Of a DNA stretch of 60,827 nucleotides, positions 25,504 through 33,765 are shown in pieces. Position numbers and translations under genes: made by a program. A model generated the notes under the pieces. That model made no database searches, had not been told where the DNA came from, and saw only the letters and a program-made list of their open reading frames with translations. Origin of the DNA: a bacterium. Lineage in GTDB: Bacteria > Latescibacterota > Latescibacteria > Latescibacterales > Latescibacteraceae. The stretch is taken from NCBI GenBank assembly GCA_021372535.1, contig JAJFUH010000042.1:1-60827 (forward strand). The letters are read 5' to 3'. Numbering within the stretch: position 1 is the stretch's first letter; each line of letters opens with the position of its first letter.

Positions 25504-27192
25504 TTATATCGTGTTCTTGCCGATACTCGCAATACAGCGCTGTATTTCCTCGTCGGTCCAGTCATTCGGGGGTGTCAGGTCTTTAACCCTGTTGTTTTCG
25601 AAATCCCATTCGACTTTTCTGCCGATCTTATACGAAAGAGTTCCCATATGGGCGGTAATCGCTTCCTCGAATCCCCGGTCGATATTGCAGCTCGTATCGC
25701 CGCCGGTACGGATTGCATCGAGCCATTCACGAATGTGAAGATGGGTCGTGTCAACCCGTTTCCCCTCACGGTAGGTATAGAGGAGCCCCCTGCCGGCAAA
25801 ATATTTCTCGGTGGCGGTTGTTACCGCGTCGAAACCCTTGGAACCCGGGGTGTATGAAAACATCGGTATTTCCGGGTCAATGAGACCCTGATCGATCTTC
25901 TCACGGAACCGTGTCGAGCCCGAATCGGCGGTGACCGCAAGGGCGCTTGCATGGAGCTGTCCGAGGTCCATGGTGGCATCATTGCCCATGATGAGCTTGC
26001 CTCTTTTGGCGTTGCTGGACAGGGTCGCCGAATATACGAGGGTCAGATCCTTGTCGGGATATTCGTAGTTCGCCTGGTAGACATCGGGGACTTCACGGCC
26101 ATCCTTGTAAAAATACACGCCACCGGTCGCAACCGCGTTTTTCGGTATCCCGAGGTCGATAATCATATTCATTGCATCGAATTCATGGGTAAAAAGATCG
26201 CCCGAAAGACCGGTCCCGTAATCATACCATAATCTCCACCTGAAAAAACGCTCCATATTGAAGGGCATACGGCGCGAACTGCCGATGAACTGACGCCAGT
26301 CGATATTCATGGGGCTCGCTTCGGGATGAATGCTGTAAACCCATGCGCCGTTCGGATCGTTACGGTTCGTCGAGAGGGTAACAAGGGTTATTTTCCCGAG
26401 AACGCCTTTCTTTACAACCTCATGCGCCATCATATAGGCATCGGTCTGACGGCTCTGGTGTCCGAGCTGGAACTTGATACCGCTCTCCCTGACCGCGGCT
26501 ACGACATCATATGCCTGCGGAATGGAAAGACACAGGGGTTTTTCGAGGTAGACATGTTTCCCCGCCTGTGCAGCATCGATAGCAATCTGGGCGTGCCAGT
26601 GCTCGGGAGTGGCGACGATGACCGCATCGATTTCATCGCTTTCGAGCATGTCTTTGTACCGGCGGAACCGCTTCGCTCCCTTGTTCTCTTTCCCCTTGTT
26701 CGAGCCTGTCTTAACGGTTTCAAGCGCCGCATCCGCCCTGATATCAAAAACATCGCAGATACCATTGAAGACGATATTGAGATCATCCTGGTCGATGAAA
26801 TCCTTAAGCCGGAAGTCGTTTTTATTTTCTACCATAGCCTGTTTCATGCTCTCAACCCAGCTCGGATGAGCAAATCCGGCCGCTCTCAGCAGGTATTCCC
26901 CGCGGCTTCCGCAGCCGATGATGCCGAGCCTCAATGTCTGGTTGGAATTCTTGAGCGATCCGGAAGGCAGTATCGATGGGGCTTCATCACTCAATCCGAG
27001 CTCGGCAAGAAACTGCTTGCTCTTGGTGTCTTCCGTTTTGACCATGTACCATTTTTTATAGAGCTTGGCAAAAAACAGTCCCACGATGGGTAATGTCGCC
27101 AGACCCTTCAGGACATCCCGCCGGTCGAAATACCGTTTTTTTTCAGGTTCCTGCCGCACCTGCTCATTATCGTTATGTACATCCTGTTCCAT
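25504..27192 (-). CDS. Tat-exported, possibly membrane-anchored Gfo/Idh/MocA oxidoreductase
   Basis: 562 aa. The N-terminus has a twin-arginine type segment (FDRRDVLKGLATLPIVGLFF) followed by basic residues and a linker, so the enzyme is probably sent across the inner membrane and may stay anchored. The catalytic part starts near residue 85 with LGIIGCGSRGEYLL, then DAVIVATPEHWHAQI, YLEKPLCLS (family EKP) and GHQSRQTDAY; the C-terminal half is typical of the long planctomycete-type members. The ATG at 27192 is chosen since GGAGGTGAT overlaps an alternative GTG. Exported members usually keep a tightly bound NAD(P), so an electron acceptor is needed; DoxX, 31 bases upstream, is a candidate. Confidence 0.88.
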   Translation of the reverse strand: MEQDVHNDNEQVRQEPEKKRYFDRRDVLKGLATLPIVGLFFAKLYKKWYMVKTEDTKSKQFLAELGLSDEAPSILPSGSLKNSNQTLRLGIIGCGSRGEYLLRAAGFAHPSWVESMKQAMVENKNDFRLKDFIDQDDLNIVFNGICDVFDIRADAALETVKTGSNKGKENKGAKRFRRYKDMLESDEIDAVIVATPEHWHAQIAIDAAQAGKHVYLEKPLCLSIPQAYDVVAAVRESGIKFQLGHQSRQTDAYMMAHEVVKKGVLGKITLVTLSTNRNDPNGAWVYSIHPEASPMNIDWRQFIGSSRRMPFNMERFFRWRLWYDYGTGLSGDLFTHEFDAMNMIIDLGIPKNAVATGGVYFYKDGREVPDVYQANYEYPDKDLTLVYSATLSSNAKRGKLIMGNDATMDLGQLHASALAVTADSGSTRFREKIDQGLIDPEIPMFSYTPGSKGFDAVTTATEKYFAGRGLLYTYREGKRVDTTHLHIREWLDAIRTGGDTSCNIDRGFEEAITAHMGTLSYKIGRKVEWDFENNRVKDLTPPNDWTDEEIQRCIASIGKNTI

Positions 27193-27223
27193 TCGTATCA
27201 CCTCCGATATAGTAAAAGAGAAT

Positions 27224-27733
27224 TCATATGCTTTTTTTAGGGAAGAGCAATCTGTCGAGCCCGATCATTTTCCCTGTCGGGAATACTATCAGGACAAGCA
27301 GCGCCCATGCTTCGATAAGATTTTTATTGACAATCATATAGCTGCCTTCAACAGGCACCGAATAGGTATACCCGATAAAGGGTGGTGTGGCAAAATAGTA
27401 GAGCATGATAAGAAGAATGCCGAAAAGGCTTGCCAGACGGGTAAGCGTGCCGGTCATCAGCCCGAGACCGATCGCAATAAGCCCGAGCTTGTTCGACAAG
27501 TTGACCATTGCCAGAATCTGGGGATTCTGAGCCATCGAGACAAAAAAGGGTGAAAACAGGCCTTTCGATTCCAAAAGGAACGGCGCCGCCGACCAGTTCT
27601 GATTAAATACTTTCGCAAATCCCTCATACAGAAAATGCCAGCCGATAAGAAGCCGTAAAATCACCAGCGAGGACAACTGCAGTAAACTGTACGGATAAGA
27701 ATTTACCGGTCTGACAGGTTGTGATTTCTCCAT
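27224..27733 (-). CDS. DoxX-family membrane protein
   Basis: 169 aa, four membrane helices. RLLIGWHFLYEGFAKVFN is the DoxX signature, followed by GLIAIGLGLMTGTLTRLASL and the last helix LIEAWALLVLIVF. DoxX proteins are linked to quinone-dependent oxidations (thiosulfate:quinone oxidoreductase, redox homeostasis). The gene lies 31 bases upstream of the exported Gfo/Idh gene and is co-oriented. Pairing of DoxX with exported Gfo/Idh and DUF1080 genes suggests it passes electrons from periplasmic sugar oxidation to the quinone pool; that link is inference. Confidence 0.85.
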   Translation of the reverse strand: MEKSQPVRPVNSYPYSLLQLSSLVILRLLIGWHFLYEGFAKVFNQNWSAAPFLLESKGLFSPFFVSMAQNPQILAMVNLSNKLGLIAIGLGLMTGTLTRLASLFGILLIMLYYFATPPFIGYTYSVPVEGSYMIVNKNLIEAWALLVLIVFPTGKMIGLDRLLFPKKSI

Positions 27734-27945
27734 TGTTGAACGCCTTTCAAGAAATAAAATGGTTAAGTCTTTCCCGACGTTTGATGCGAGGGAAACAATA
27801 ACATACTCATAATTATACAGTTACAGCCATATCATGAAACAATATGGTACAGGCTAATGTATCAGGAAATACCGAATCATTGTGAATGTGCATGAAAACA
27901 TACAATAGAATAGAAAAATAGGAAGGAATGATTCGTTTGTCAACT

Positions 27946-28014
27946 ATCAAGTACTGCTGACCGGCAATCAACCATTCTTTTCAGAACACATTTTTCATAT
28001 GTTACTTCCTTTGC
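27946..28014. repeat. dispersed repeat, copy 1
   Basis: Begins ATCAAGTACTGCTGA and ends at CTTCCTTTGC. It matches the stretch at 28267-28333 with a handful of substitutions and one single-base indel. Its right end is the first arm of the hairpin at 28001-28032, which the second copy lacks. Confidence 0.8.
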
Positions 28015-28032
28015 ATACCCAAAGGAAGTAAC
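28001..28032. repeat. perfect 13-bp-arm hairpin
   Basis: GTTACTTCCTTTG and its exact reverse complement CAAAGGAAGTAAC flank a 6-base loop. It is not followed by a T-run on either strand, so it is more like an extragenic palindrome than a classic terminator. Confidence 0.75.
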
Positions 28033-28266
28033 CAGGGAAAAGGCACCTCGTAAAAAGCCTGTTTCCCCGTTCACTGCCCGTTTTTCGGGAATGTGTGAAC
28101 TCACGAGCCTTTGGCTCGCTCGAAAAGCACCCACTCTTTTTCCGAAAACCGGTTGTGACCGTGGGGCTTTTCAACGGGGTTTAAATACACAGGCCTTGAT
28201 GGTCTATATTCTATTTATAATCAATGTATTACAATACAATTCATCGTGGATTTTGGGGGTTCACCA

Positions 28267-28333
28267 ATCAAGTATTGCTGGCGGACAATCAACCATTCTT
28301 TCAGAACACATTTAATGTGATACTTTCCTTTGC
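28267..28333. repeat. dispersed repeat, copy 2
   Basis: Second copy of the repeat at 27946-28014 in the same orientation, with ATCAAGTATTGCTGG at the left and CTTTCCTTTGC at the right. After this point the two copies diverge. Confidence 0.8.
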
Positions 28334-28434
28334 GCGCCGGCTTGTATGGTTTAAATGCTATATATTTCAGCGCGGCTTTCGGAGTGTTTCCAGATAAAGG
28401 AGCATATACCGTCATCATTTTATTTCCGCCTCAA

Positions 28435-31284
28435 TCACTTCTTTTCGGCGAAACGGTACTTCACCGGCTGCAGCCTGACCGGCCCAATGAGACCGGAATC
28501 CACAGGCAGCCAGACAGAGGCATTAAACTCCTCGTACTTGATATTGACGAAATTGATATCGTAAAAGATTTTCCATGGCACCCCGCGGCGATCCATATCC
28601 GCAATACGGTTCGCGCCGAGATTGGTTACCTCTATTTCGAGGATATTGTCGCCATCTCTGATAGATGAGCCCAAACTCAGAGTATAAGGAAAACACCATA
28701 CGCACCCTTTATCTTCCCCGTTCAGCCGGACACGGGCGCTTTCGCAGACACGGCCCAGATCGAGCATCCAGTCATCCGCTTTCAGGGCCGGATTCCGGAA
28801 TGTGACCGTATACCGGGCGGTTCCTCCGAAGTTTCGGGCATCAGTGTCCCTGAGTTCAGTCCAGGAAACCAGACTGTCCGTCCTGACTTTCTGCGGAAGC
28901 TTCGGGCCGCCGTCCACAAAAGTGATCTCCCATGGTCCCTGTATCCCGACCGAATCCCCGTCAGGCTCACGATATTCCCATTTCGGGCCACCGATTTTAC
29001 CGGAAGAGACCGTCCGCAGAATGAGCGACTGTCCGGGCTCAAGATGAAGATATACCTGTGTTTCACCGTTATTACCTTTACGGATTTCCGCAGAGCCGTT
29101 ATGGGCCGAGAGCGGATCAAAGATAACTGCGGAAGCCGCCTTCACACCGAGCGGCACCCATCCATCGACAGTCTTTTCGCCGAGATTGGTCATAAAATAA
29201 TGATATCCGCTTCCGTATGTCCGCCGCACGAATTCGATACCCTTATCGACGACCGGTTCACGGCTCACTCCGGCCATTGTCAGCATTCTTTCGAGGTCGC
29301 TCCCGACAAGAAATGCGCCCTTTCCGACCGGCGACACCTTTATTCCGTCGCGCTCAGCGGTTTTCCGCCTGATCTCGTCCAGCGATGCATGTATCTTCTG
29401 ACGGCCTTCCCTGAGATTCGCCAGACCGGGAACATCTTCCGGAAGCGACCCGGTGACAATAATGATCGCACCGCTCCGTGCAAGATTCACAAGCTTTTCC
29501 AGCGTTTCACCCGGCATATACCCGCATCCTGGAACAATGAGCACTTTACAGGCATCAGCCCCTGTTCTGATCTCCCCGGATGAATATTTCAAAACGGCAA
29601 TCTGGCGGTCCGAAATATAATCGAACGTAAAACCCCTGTCCCACATGGTTTGCGCGGCATCATGAAACGGGGTACCGTAGAACCACTGGTTTGCATTGTG
29701 AACCTGGAAGTGGTGAAGCATATCCTCGTCCGCTCCCGTGCGCCATACATCATGAATCGGCCAGTACAGGAGGACATCATGAGCGGGCAGACCGTTCTGG
29801 AGGAACGACTGGCAGCGCGCGATATAGGCGTTCAGTTCGGGGAAATCACGCCAGAATGTATTGGACTGGCCGAAATTCGTCGAGGCATAGAACAACCATC
29901 CCGGCCAGGGAGTATCTTTCGGCGAATATGCTATCCCATGGAAGAATACGTGGTTGATCCCTGCGACAAAAAGGGCGTCGATTTCCGGTTTGACCTGTGA
30001 CAGCGCAACCTTGAAGTGCTCACCAAGCCAGGTGCACGATTCGGATGATACGAGCTGTTTCCCCGTGACATGAGCAGCCGAGGAAGCGAATTTCTCCACA
30101 AGAATATCGGGTTTCCCGAAATGCTCCGGCATATCGGGATCGATCCTGAGGCCCGGAATGGGAAATCCGCTCGTACCGAACGCCTCCGTTTCGGGGATGT
30201 CTGCGGCGGCGTAAAGATCGAGAAGATTCCCCGGAGAGCCGTGGGCCTGGTCGCGCGTAAAACATCCTTTGTCATGCGACCACATCACCCATGGAACGGT
30301 GAACTGTGTGAGCAAAAGATCGGAGACGGTTTCGTTGTAATCGTGCCTGACACGGGCGACTATATCATTCTGCCCTTTTCCGGTAAGCTCGGGCAGAAAC
30401 ATCCGGAGATCATATGCCCGGAGCCGGATAAATTCTCGGAAGAGATCGTCCGTCCAGTTGCTACCGTAAACCTCGTATGAATCATTGTAAAAAGCCCGCA
30501 GAGGGATGGTTTTCCCGTACCGGGCAAAGGCGCTGTCAAACCGGGCGAGATAATTTTTGAGCGAAACGGCTGAAAAGTAATCGATGACATTGCCCTCGCC
30601 GCCCGGCGCGGCGCGTTTGACCTGCTGCCCGGTACCCTCCTGAAAAACCGCATAGAGACTCCAGGAATTGCCGGAAGGGGCTTCCCAGTCAATATTCCCC
30701 GTTCCACGGTCGACTTTGTCGGTGAGATCGAGGGCTGTCCCTTCCTTCGGAAACGCCATGAGCGCCATGAAACCGTTCATCGCGAAGGTATGTGTGAAGC
30801 GATTTCCGCCCTCAAGAAGGGTAAATGTCTCGAACCGTACCTTCGATGAGGCATTTCCGGGGTCGACATTCGGGCCGCCGTACGGCCATCCCGTTCCGGT
30901 CGTCATATCGACTCCCATACCGAGACGGGCCGCTTCCTGAGACGTGAACGCGAGCATCTCCATCCATTCCTGACTCAGGTAGGGAATGAAGTGATTCTCA
31001 TACCCTTTCACTCCATAGATAGGAATTATATGCACTCCGCCGATACCCGCTTTGTTGTAGTCTTCGAGGTTTTTCGTAAGACTGGATTTATCGACCGCGC
31101 TTCCCATCCACCACCAGTATGTCCAGGGTTTGCATTCCCTGCTCACATCGGGCCACTTGAATGCGGACAGACTTTTCTGTTTCGATCCGCACGATAAGAC
31201 GATCAGCAGAATCGGAACGATAAGAACAGCCATACCGGCATGAATCATTCGGCCCGATCCACCGCGGTTGTTTCTCTGTATCAT
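28435..31284 (-). CDS. GH106-like alpha-L-rhamnosidase lipoprotein
   Basis: 949 aa. A hydrophobic leader ending IVLSC is a lipobox, so the enzyme should sit on a membrane surface. The opening PWTYWWWMGSAVDK, GIGGVHIIPIYGVKGYE and GMGVDMTTGTGWPYGGP match GH106 alpha-L-rhamnosidases (related to GH2-like barrels). Later parts include LVSSESCTWLGEHF, VFFHGIAYSP, LPAHDVLLYWPIHDVW and a C-terminal GH2-type sugar-binding sandwich (ARYTVTFRNP, DWMLDLGRVCESARVRLNGE, GDNILEIEVTN). It would release L-rhamnose from pectic or ulvan-like glycans. A second ATG twelve codons in would also give a good lipoprotein leader; the first has AGGAG with almost no spacing. Confidence 0.88.
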   Translation of the reverse strand: MIQRNNRGGSGRMIHAGMAVLIVPILLIVLSCGSKQKSLSAFKWPDVSRECKPWTYWWWMGSAVDKSSLTKNLEDYNKAGIGGVHIIPIYGVKGYENHFIPYLSQEWMEMLAFTSQEAARLGMGVDMTTGTGWPYGGPNVDPGNASSKVRFETFTLLEGGNRFTHTFAMNGFMALMAFPKEGTALDLTDKVDRGTGNIDWEAPSGNSWSLYAVFQEGTGQQVKRAAPGGEGNVIDYFSAVSLKNYLARFDSAFARYGKTIPLRAFYNDSYEVYGSNWTDDLFREFIRLRAYDLRMFLPELTGKGQNDIVARVRHDYNETVSDLLLTQFTVPWVMWSHDKGCFTRDQAHGSPGNLLDLYAAADIPETEAFGTSGFPIPGLRIDPDMPEHFGKPDILVEKFASSAAHVTGKQLVSSESCTWLGEHFKVALSQVKPEIDALFVAGINHVFFHGIAYSPKDTPWPGWLFYASTNFGQSNTFWRDFPELNAYIARCQSFLQNGLPAHDVLLYWPIHDVWRTGADEDMLHHFQVHNANQWFYGTPFHDAAQTMWDRGFTFDYISDRQIAVLKYSSGEIRTGADACKVLIVPGCGYMPGETLEKLVNLARSGAIIIVTGSLPEDVPGLANLREGRQKIHASLDEIRRKTAERDGIKVSPVGKGAFLVGSDLERMLTMAGVSREPVVDKGIEFVRRTYGSGYHYFMTNLGEKTVDGWVPLGVKAASAVIFDPLSAHNGSAEIRKGNNGETQVYLHLEPGQSLILRTVSSGKIGGPKWEYREPDGDSVGIQGPWEITFVDGGPKLPQKVRTDSLVSWTELRDTDARNFGGTARYTVTFRNPALKADDWMLDLGRVCESARVRLNGEDKGCVWCFPYTLSLGSSIRDGDNILEIEVTNLGANRIADMDRRGVPWKIFYDINFVNIKYEEFNASVWLPVDSGLIGPVRLQPVKYRFAEKK

Positions 31285-31400
31285 CTCCTGAATCCCCGTT
31301 ATTATTATATCAAGCTACCAAAAAAGATTTTTATCACTCTCATTTCAGTATAATGAATTTACATCGAGAAATCCATGTGCAACAACCCAGGTGTTTTATT

Positions 31401-32636
31401 TCACTGTTGTTCGGCAATAATGGGTGTTATAGAACCTGTCAGATAGAGATCGGGATGGTGCCCGTAATATTCACCCTCAACCGTGGCTCCGCCTGTTTCA
31501 CCGCCGATGAGGTGGAGACGGTCTCCATATAATACCACCATGGGAAGGTTGTTATTGAGCGGTATAGGGCTTGCGGTTCCGAAGATGTTGAGATGGGTGT
31601 CGAAGACAAACACATCGCTGAAATAGTCCTTTTCGGGATAGTATCTATAAGGTGTTCCATAAGCCTCCCTGCACGAACCATCAGGTTGTTCAATCATCGG
31701 ATACTGATAACCTCCCACAAGAAATATGAAACGATCCTCATAGACAATCTGTCCTGCGGGGAAATTGCCGCTCGAAATCAGTAAATCAGGTAATCGTTCC
31801 CATGAGCCAATCCGGGGATTATACATCCAGTTATCGACAACAGTGTTGTATGCCTTGTTCGGGCTATCATTACCTGTCGCCCCGCCAAGGATATAAATCT
31901 TACCTCCAGCCGAAGCTGCAGCGGGAATCCATCTCGGTGTTCCGGGACAGTCCGGCAACACCTGCCATCCATCTTCGAGGTTTTTCGTATCGATCATAAG
32001 CAGATGCGCACCCAAACGGGTATTTCCATGTGAACGGTCGGAATGAGTATAAAATTGCTGTGCATCGTAGTCAGCCCCGCCGAAAATATAAATTTTCGAC
32101 CCGACAGCACATATTCCGCTTGATGCCAGCGGATACGGCAGAGAAGGCAGAGGTATCCATTTCCATGATCCCGAAGCTCTCGACAGTTTGAAACCATCAT
32201 CATACGTAAACGGAGGGTCGTAGCTGAAACCACCCCAGCAGTACAGTTCACGGTCAATCACAATCGAAAAGAGCTCTTGTCTCGCAGCGCCCGGGAACTC
32301 CGGTAGTTCCATCCAGCCCGAATCCGGATTGCCGAGATCGAGCCCCCAGACTTTTTTCAGGAAACCGCGAGGATACACTCCGGGTTTATCAGGGGCTTTT
32401 TCTCCGCTGCAAAATCCACCCACAGTGATCAGTATACCATCGATAATACCGCCATCACTGTCCTGAAAACCCTGCGGCAGGTTCGGTCCTTTTCTCCAGG
32501 TGATGGTAAACAGACGTTTTATATCTGTCTGTTTCCGAGGTTTATTATCGAGCCCCGAACCTGAAGGTATCATAATGAAAAACACGGCACAAGCAGCTGA
32601 AGCACAAAGCAGCGCGAGCAGAGCACGACTTTTCAT
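31401..32636 (-). CDS. secreted kelch-repeat beta-propeller protein
   Basis: 411 aa with a signal anchor (ALLALLCASAACAVFFIMI) and kelch-type repeats: ITVGGFCSG, YCWGGFSYD, SKIYIFGGADYD, GKIYILGGATGN, FIFLVGGYQYP and DRLHLIGGETGG, about six blades. Kelch propellers in sugar loci can be sialate mutarotases (NanM) or carbohydrate-binding scaffolds; the exact role is unknown. The ATG overlaps the stop codon of the DUF4434 gene (ATGA), so translation is coupled. The same start is supported by GGTGAG 7 bases upstream. Confidence 0.8.
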   Translation of the reverse strand: MKSRALLALLCASAACAVFFIMIPSGSGLDNKPRKQTDIKRLFTITWRKGPNLPQGFQDSDGGIIDGILITVGGFCSGEKAPDKPGVYPRGFLKKVWGLDLGNPDSGWMELPEFPGAARQELFSIVIDRELYCWGGFSYDPPFTYDDGFKLSRASGSWKWIPLPSLPYPLASSGICAVGSKIYIFGGADYDAQQFYTHSDRSHGNTRLGAHLLMIDTKNLEDGWQVLPDCPGTPRWIPAAASAGGKIYILGGATGNDSPNKAYNTVVDNWMYNPRIGSWERLPDLLISSGNFPAGQIVYEDRFIFLVGGYQYPMIEQPDGSCREAYGTPYRYYPEKDYFSDVFVFDTHLNIFGTASPIPLNNNLPMVVLYGDRLHLIGGETGGATVEGEYYGHHPDLYLTGSITPIIAEQQ

Positions 32637-33703
32637 AAGTTTCTCACCATACCGGGATACGTTTTTTTCAGCCATGCGACATAATCGGCGTACAGAACGG
32701 CCGAATCCTTATGACCGGCGAAAGCCGGTGAATCCGGCTTGTTCATCATACCCTGGTACTGGTAGACAAGAATAATGTCGACATACGGAGATACCGCCTC
32801 GAGCTGCTTATTCACCCGCGCAAAAGACGCCGGAATAAGCGGACTCCGGTATACCTCGCCCTCGAACTCGAAGATTTCCACATCGGCCCATATTTTTATA
32901 CGCGGCACACGGTCATGGGCTCTGCGGAGACCCTCGAAGAACCGTGCACTCTCCTCGACTTTCGTCTTCCGGACGCCGATCTCGTCCTGGTAGGCGATTA
33001 TATCGACATCGAGCATTTCGAGCTGCCGGACGAAACGGTCGTCCGGCTTCGCGATGCGCGTGCCGTACGGAGCTATGAGCGTACGGGCGTTCGGCATATG
33101 TTTGCGGGCTTCTTTCGAGCAGTCGTTGACGTAGGTTATGAATTTTTCATGGAAATAGGGGGTAATCGCCGCTTCATTGGGCCAGTACCAGCCGTAAAAG
33201 CTTTTGTGATGACCAAACAGCCCGGCAAGCTCGCCGATGGCACGGAGCCGTTTTTGTGTCGCATCGGGATCATCGATGATTCCGGGGCTGTCCCACTGGC
33301 CGAAGAATCCTCCGCCGATGAAAAATTTCACACCATACCTGTCGGCGGCAGTAAGAACCGCTTCGATGGGGTCATCGCACGCTATCTCGAACTTCGGGAA
33401 TATCCCGGTCGTATAGAAAGCCTTGAAATAGAGCGCGGTGTTCATGAGCACGAGGTACTCCATGCCAATATCGGCAATTTCCTTAACCTTCGCATCCCAC
33501 TGCGAGCAGGAGAATGCGGCGCAGGCGGGATTCCAGTACTTACCTTCGGGCTGGTTATGGTGCTGGAATTCGAACCAGCTCCCCTGTATCGGCTTGATTT
33601 TCACGATGCCCGAACCGTTACCGGCTTCCGCCCCGGCAGAAGCCGCCATTGTCGCCGAACCAGCAAGAGCACCGAGAAACGCCCGTCTTGTCCATATATC
33701 CAT
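32633..33703 (-). CDS. Tat-exported DUF4434-type TIM-barrel protein
   Basis: 356 aa. The N-terminus TRRAFLGALAGSATMAASA is a twin-arginine signal. The mature part fits the DUF4434 barrel, a putative glycosidase fold: IKPIQGSWFEFQHHNQ, WDAKVKEIADIGMEYLVLMNTA, YGVKFFIGGGFFGQWD, FYGWYWPNEAAITPYF, DVDIIAYQDEIGVRK, IKIWADVEIFEFEG. The two acidic residues in WPNEA and WADVEIFE are plausible catalytic positions (inference). The start at 33703 is chosen for the signal peptide; GGAGG is 11 bases upstream, and an ATG six codons earlier is possible. It precedes and overlaps the kelch gene. Confidence 0.78.
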   Translation of the reverse strand: MDIWTRRAFLGALAGSATMAASAGAEAGNGSGIVKIKPIQGSWFEFQHHNQPEGKYWNPACAAFSCSQWDAKVKEIADIGMEYLVLMNTALYFKAFYTTGIFPKFEIACDDPIEAVLTAADRYGVKFFIGGGFFGQWDSPGIIDDPDATQKRLRAIGELAGLFGHHKSFYGWYWPNEAAITPYFHEKFITYVNDCSKEARKHMPNARTLIAPYGTRIAKPDDRFVRQLEMLDVDIIAYQDEIGVRKTKVEESARFFEGLRRAHDRVPRIKIWADVEIFEFEGEVYRSPLIPASFARVNKQLEAVSPYVDIILVYQYQGMMNKPDSPAFAGHKDSAVLYADYVAWLKKTYPGMVRNL

Positions 33704-33765
33704 GCTCAAACATACCTCCATTCATCCAATCATGGTAAGAACAGGTATTTCATCTAAAAAAACGC

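Larger units (their letters stand above)
27734..28434. other. 701-base gene-poor spacer with repeats
   Basis: No convincing gene. It holds two diverged copies of a 68-base repeat and a 13-base-arm hairpin (both listed separately). Short minus-strand frames here only mirror the repeat (both read KCVLK around the same stretch) and are not called. The spacer separates the DoxX-led operon from the rhamnosidase gene, so it should also hold the DoxX promoter, which I could not place. Confidence 0.6.

Noticed and set aside
27946-28333. Repeat pair considered as a minimal CRISPR
   Set aside because: Only two diverged 68-base copies with a 250-base interval and no cas genes.
27940-28418. Two small minus-strand frames of 64-65 codons in the 28 kb spacer
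   Set aside because: They overlap the repeat copies and differ outside them; similarity is due to the DNA repeat, not to a conserved protein.
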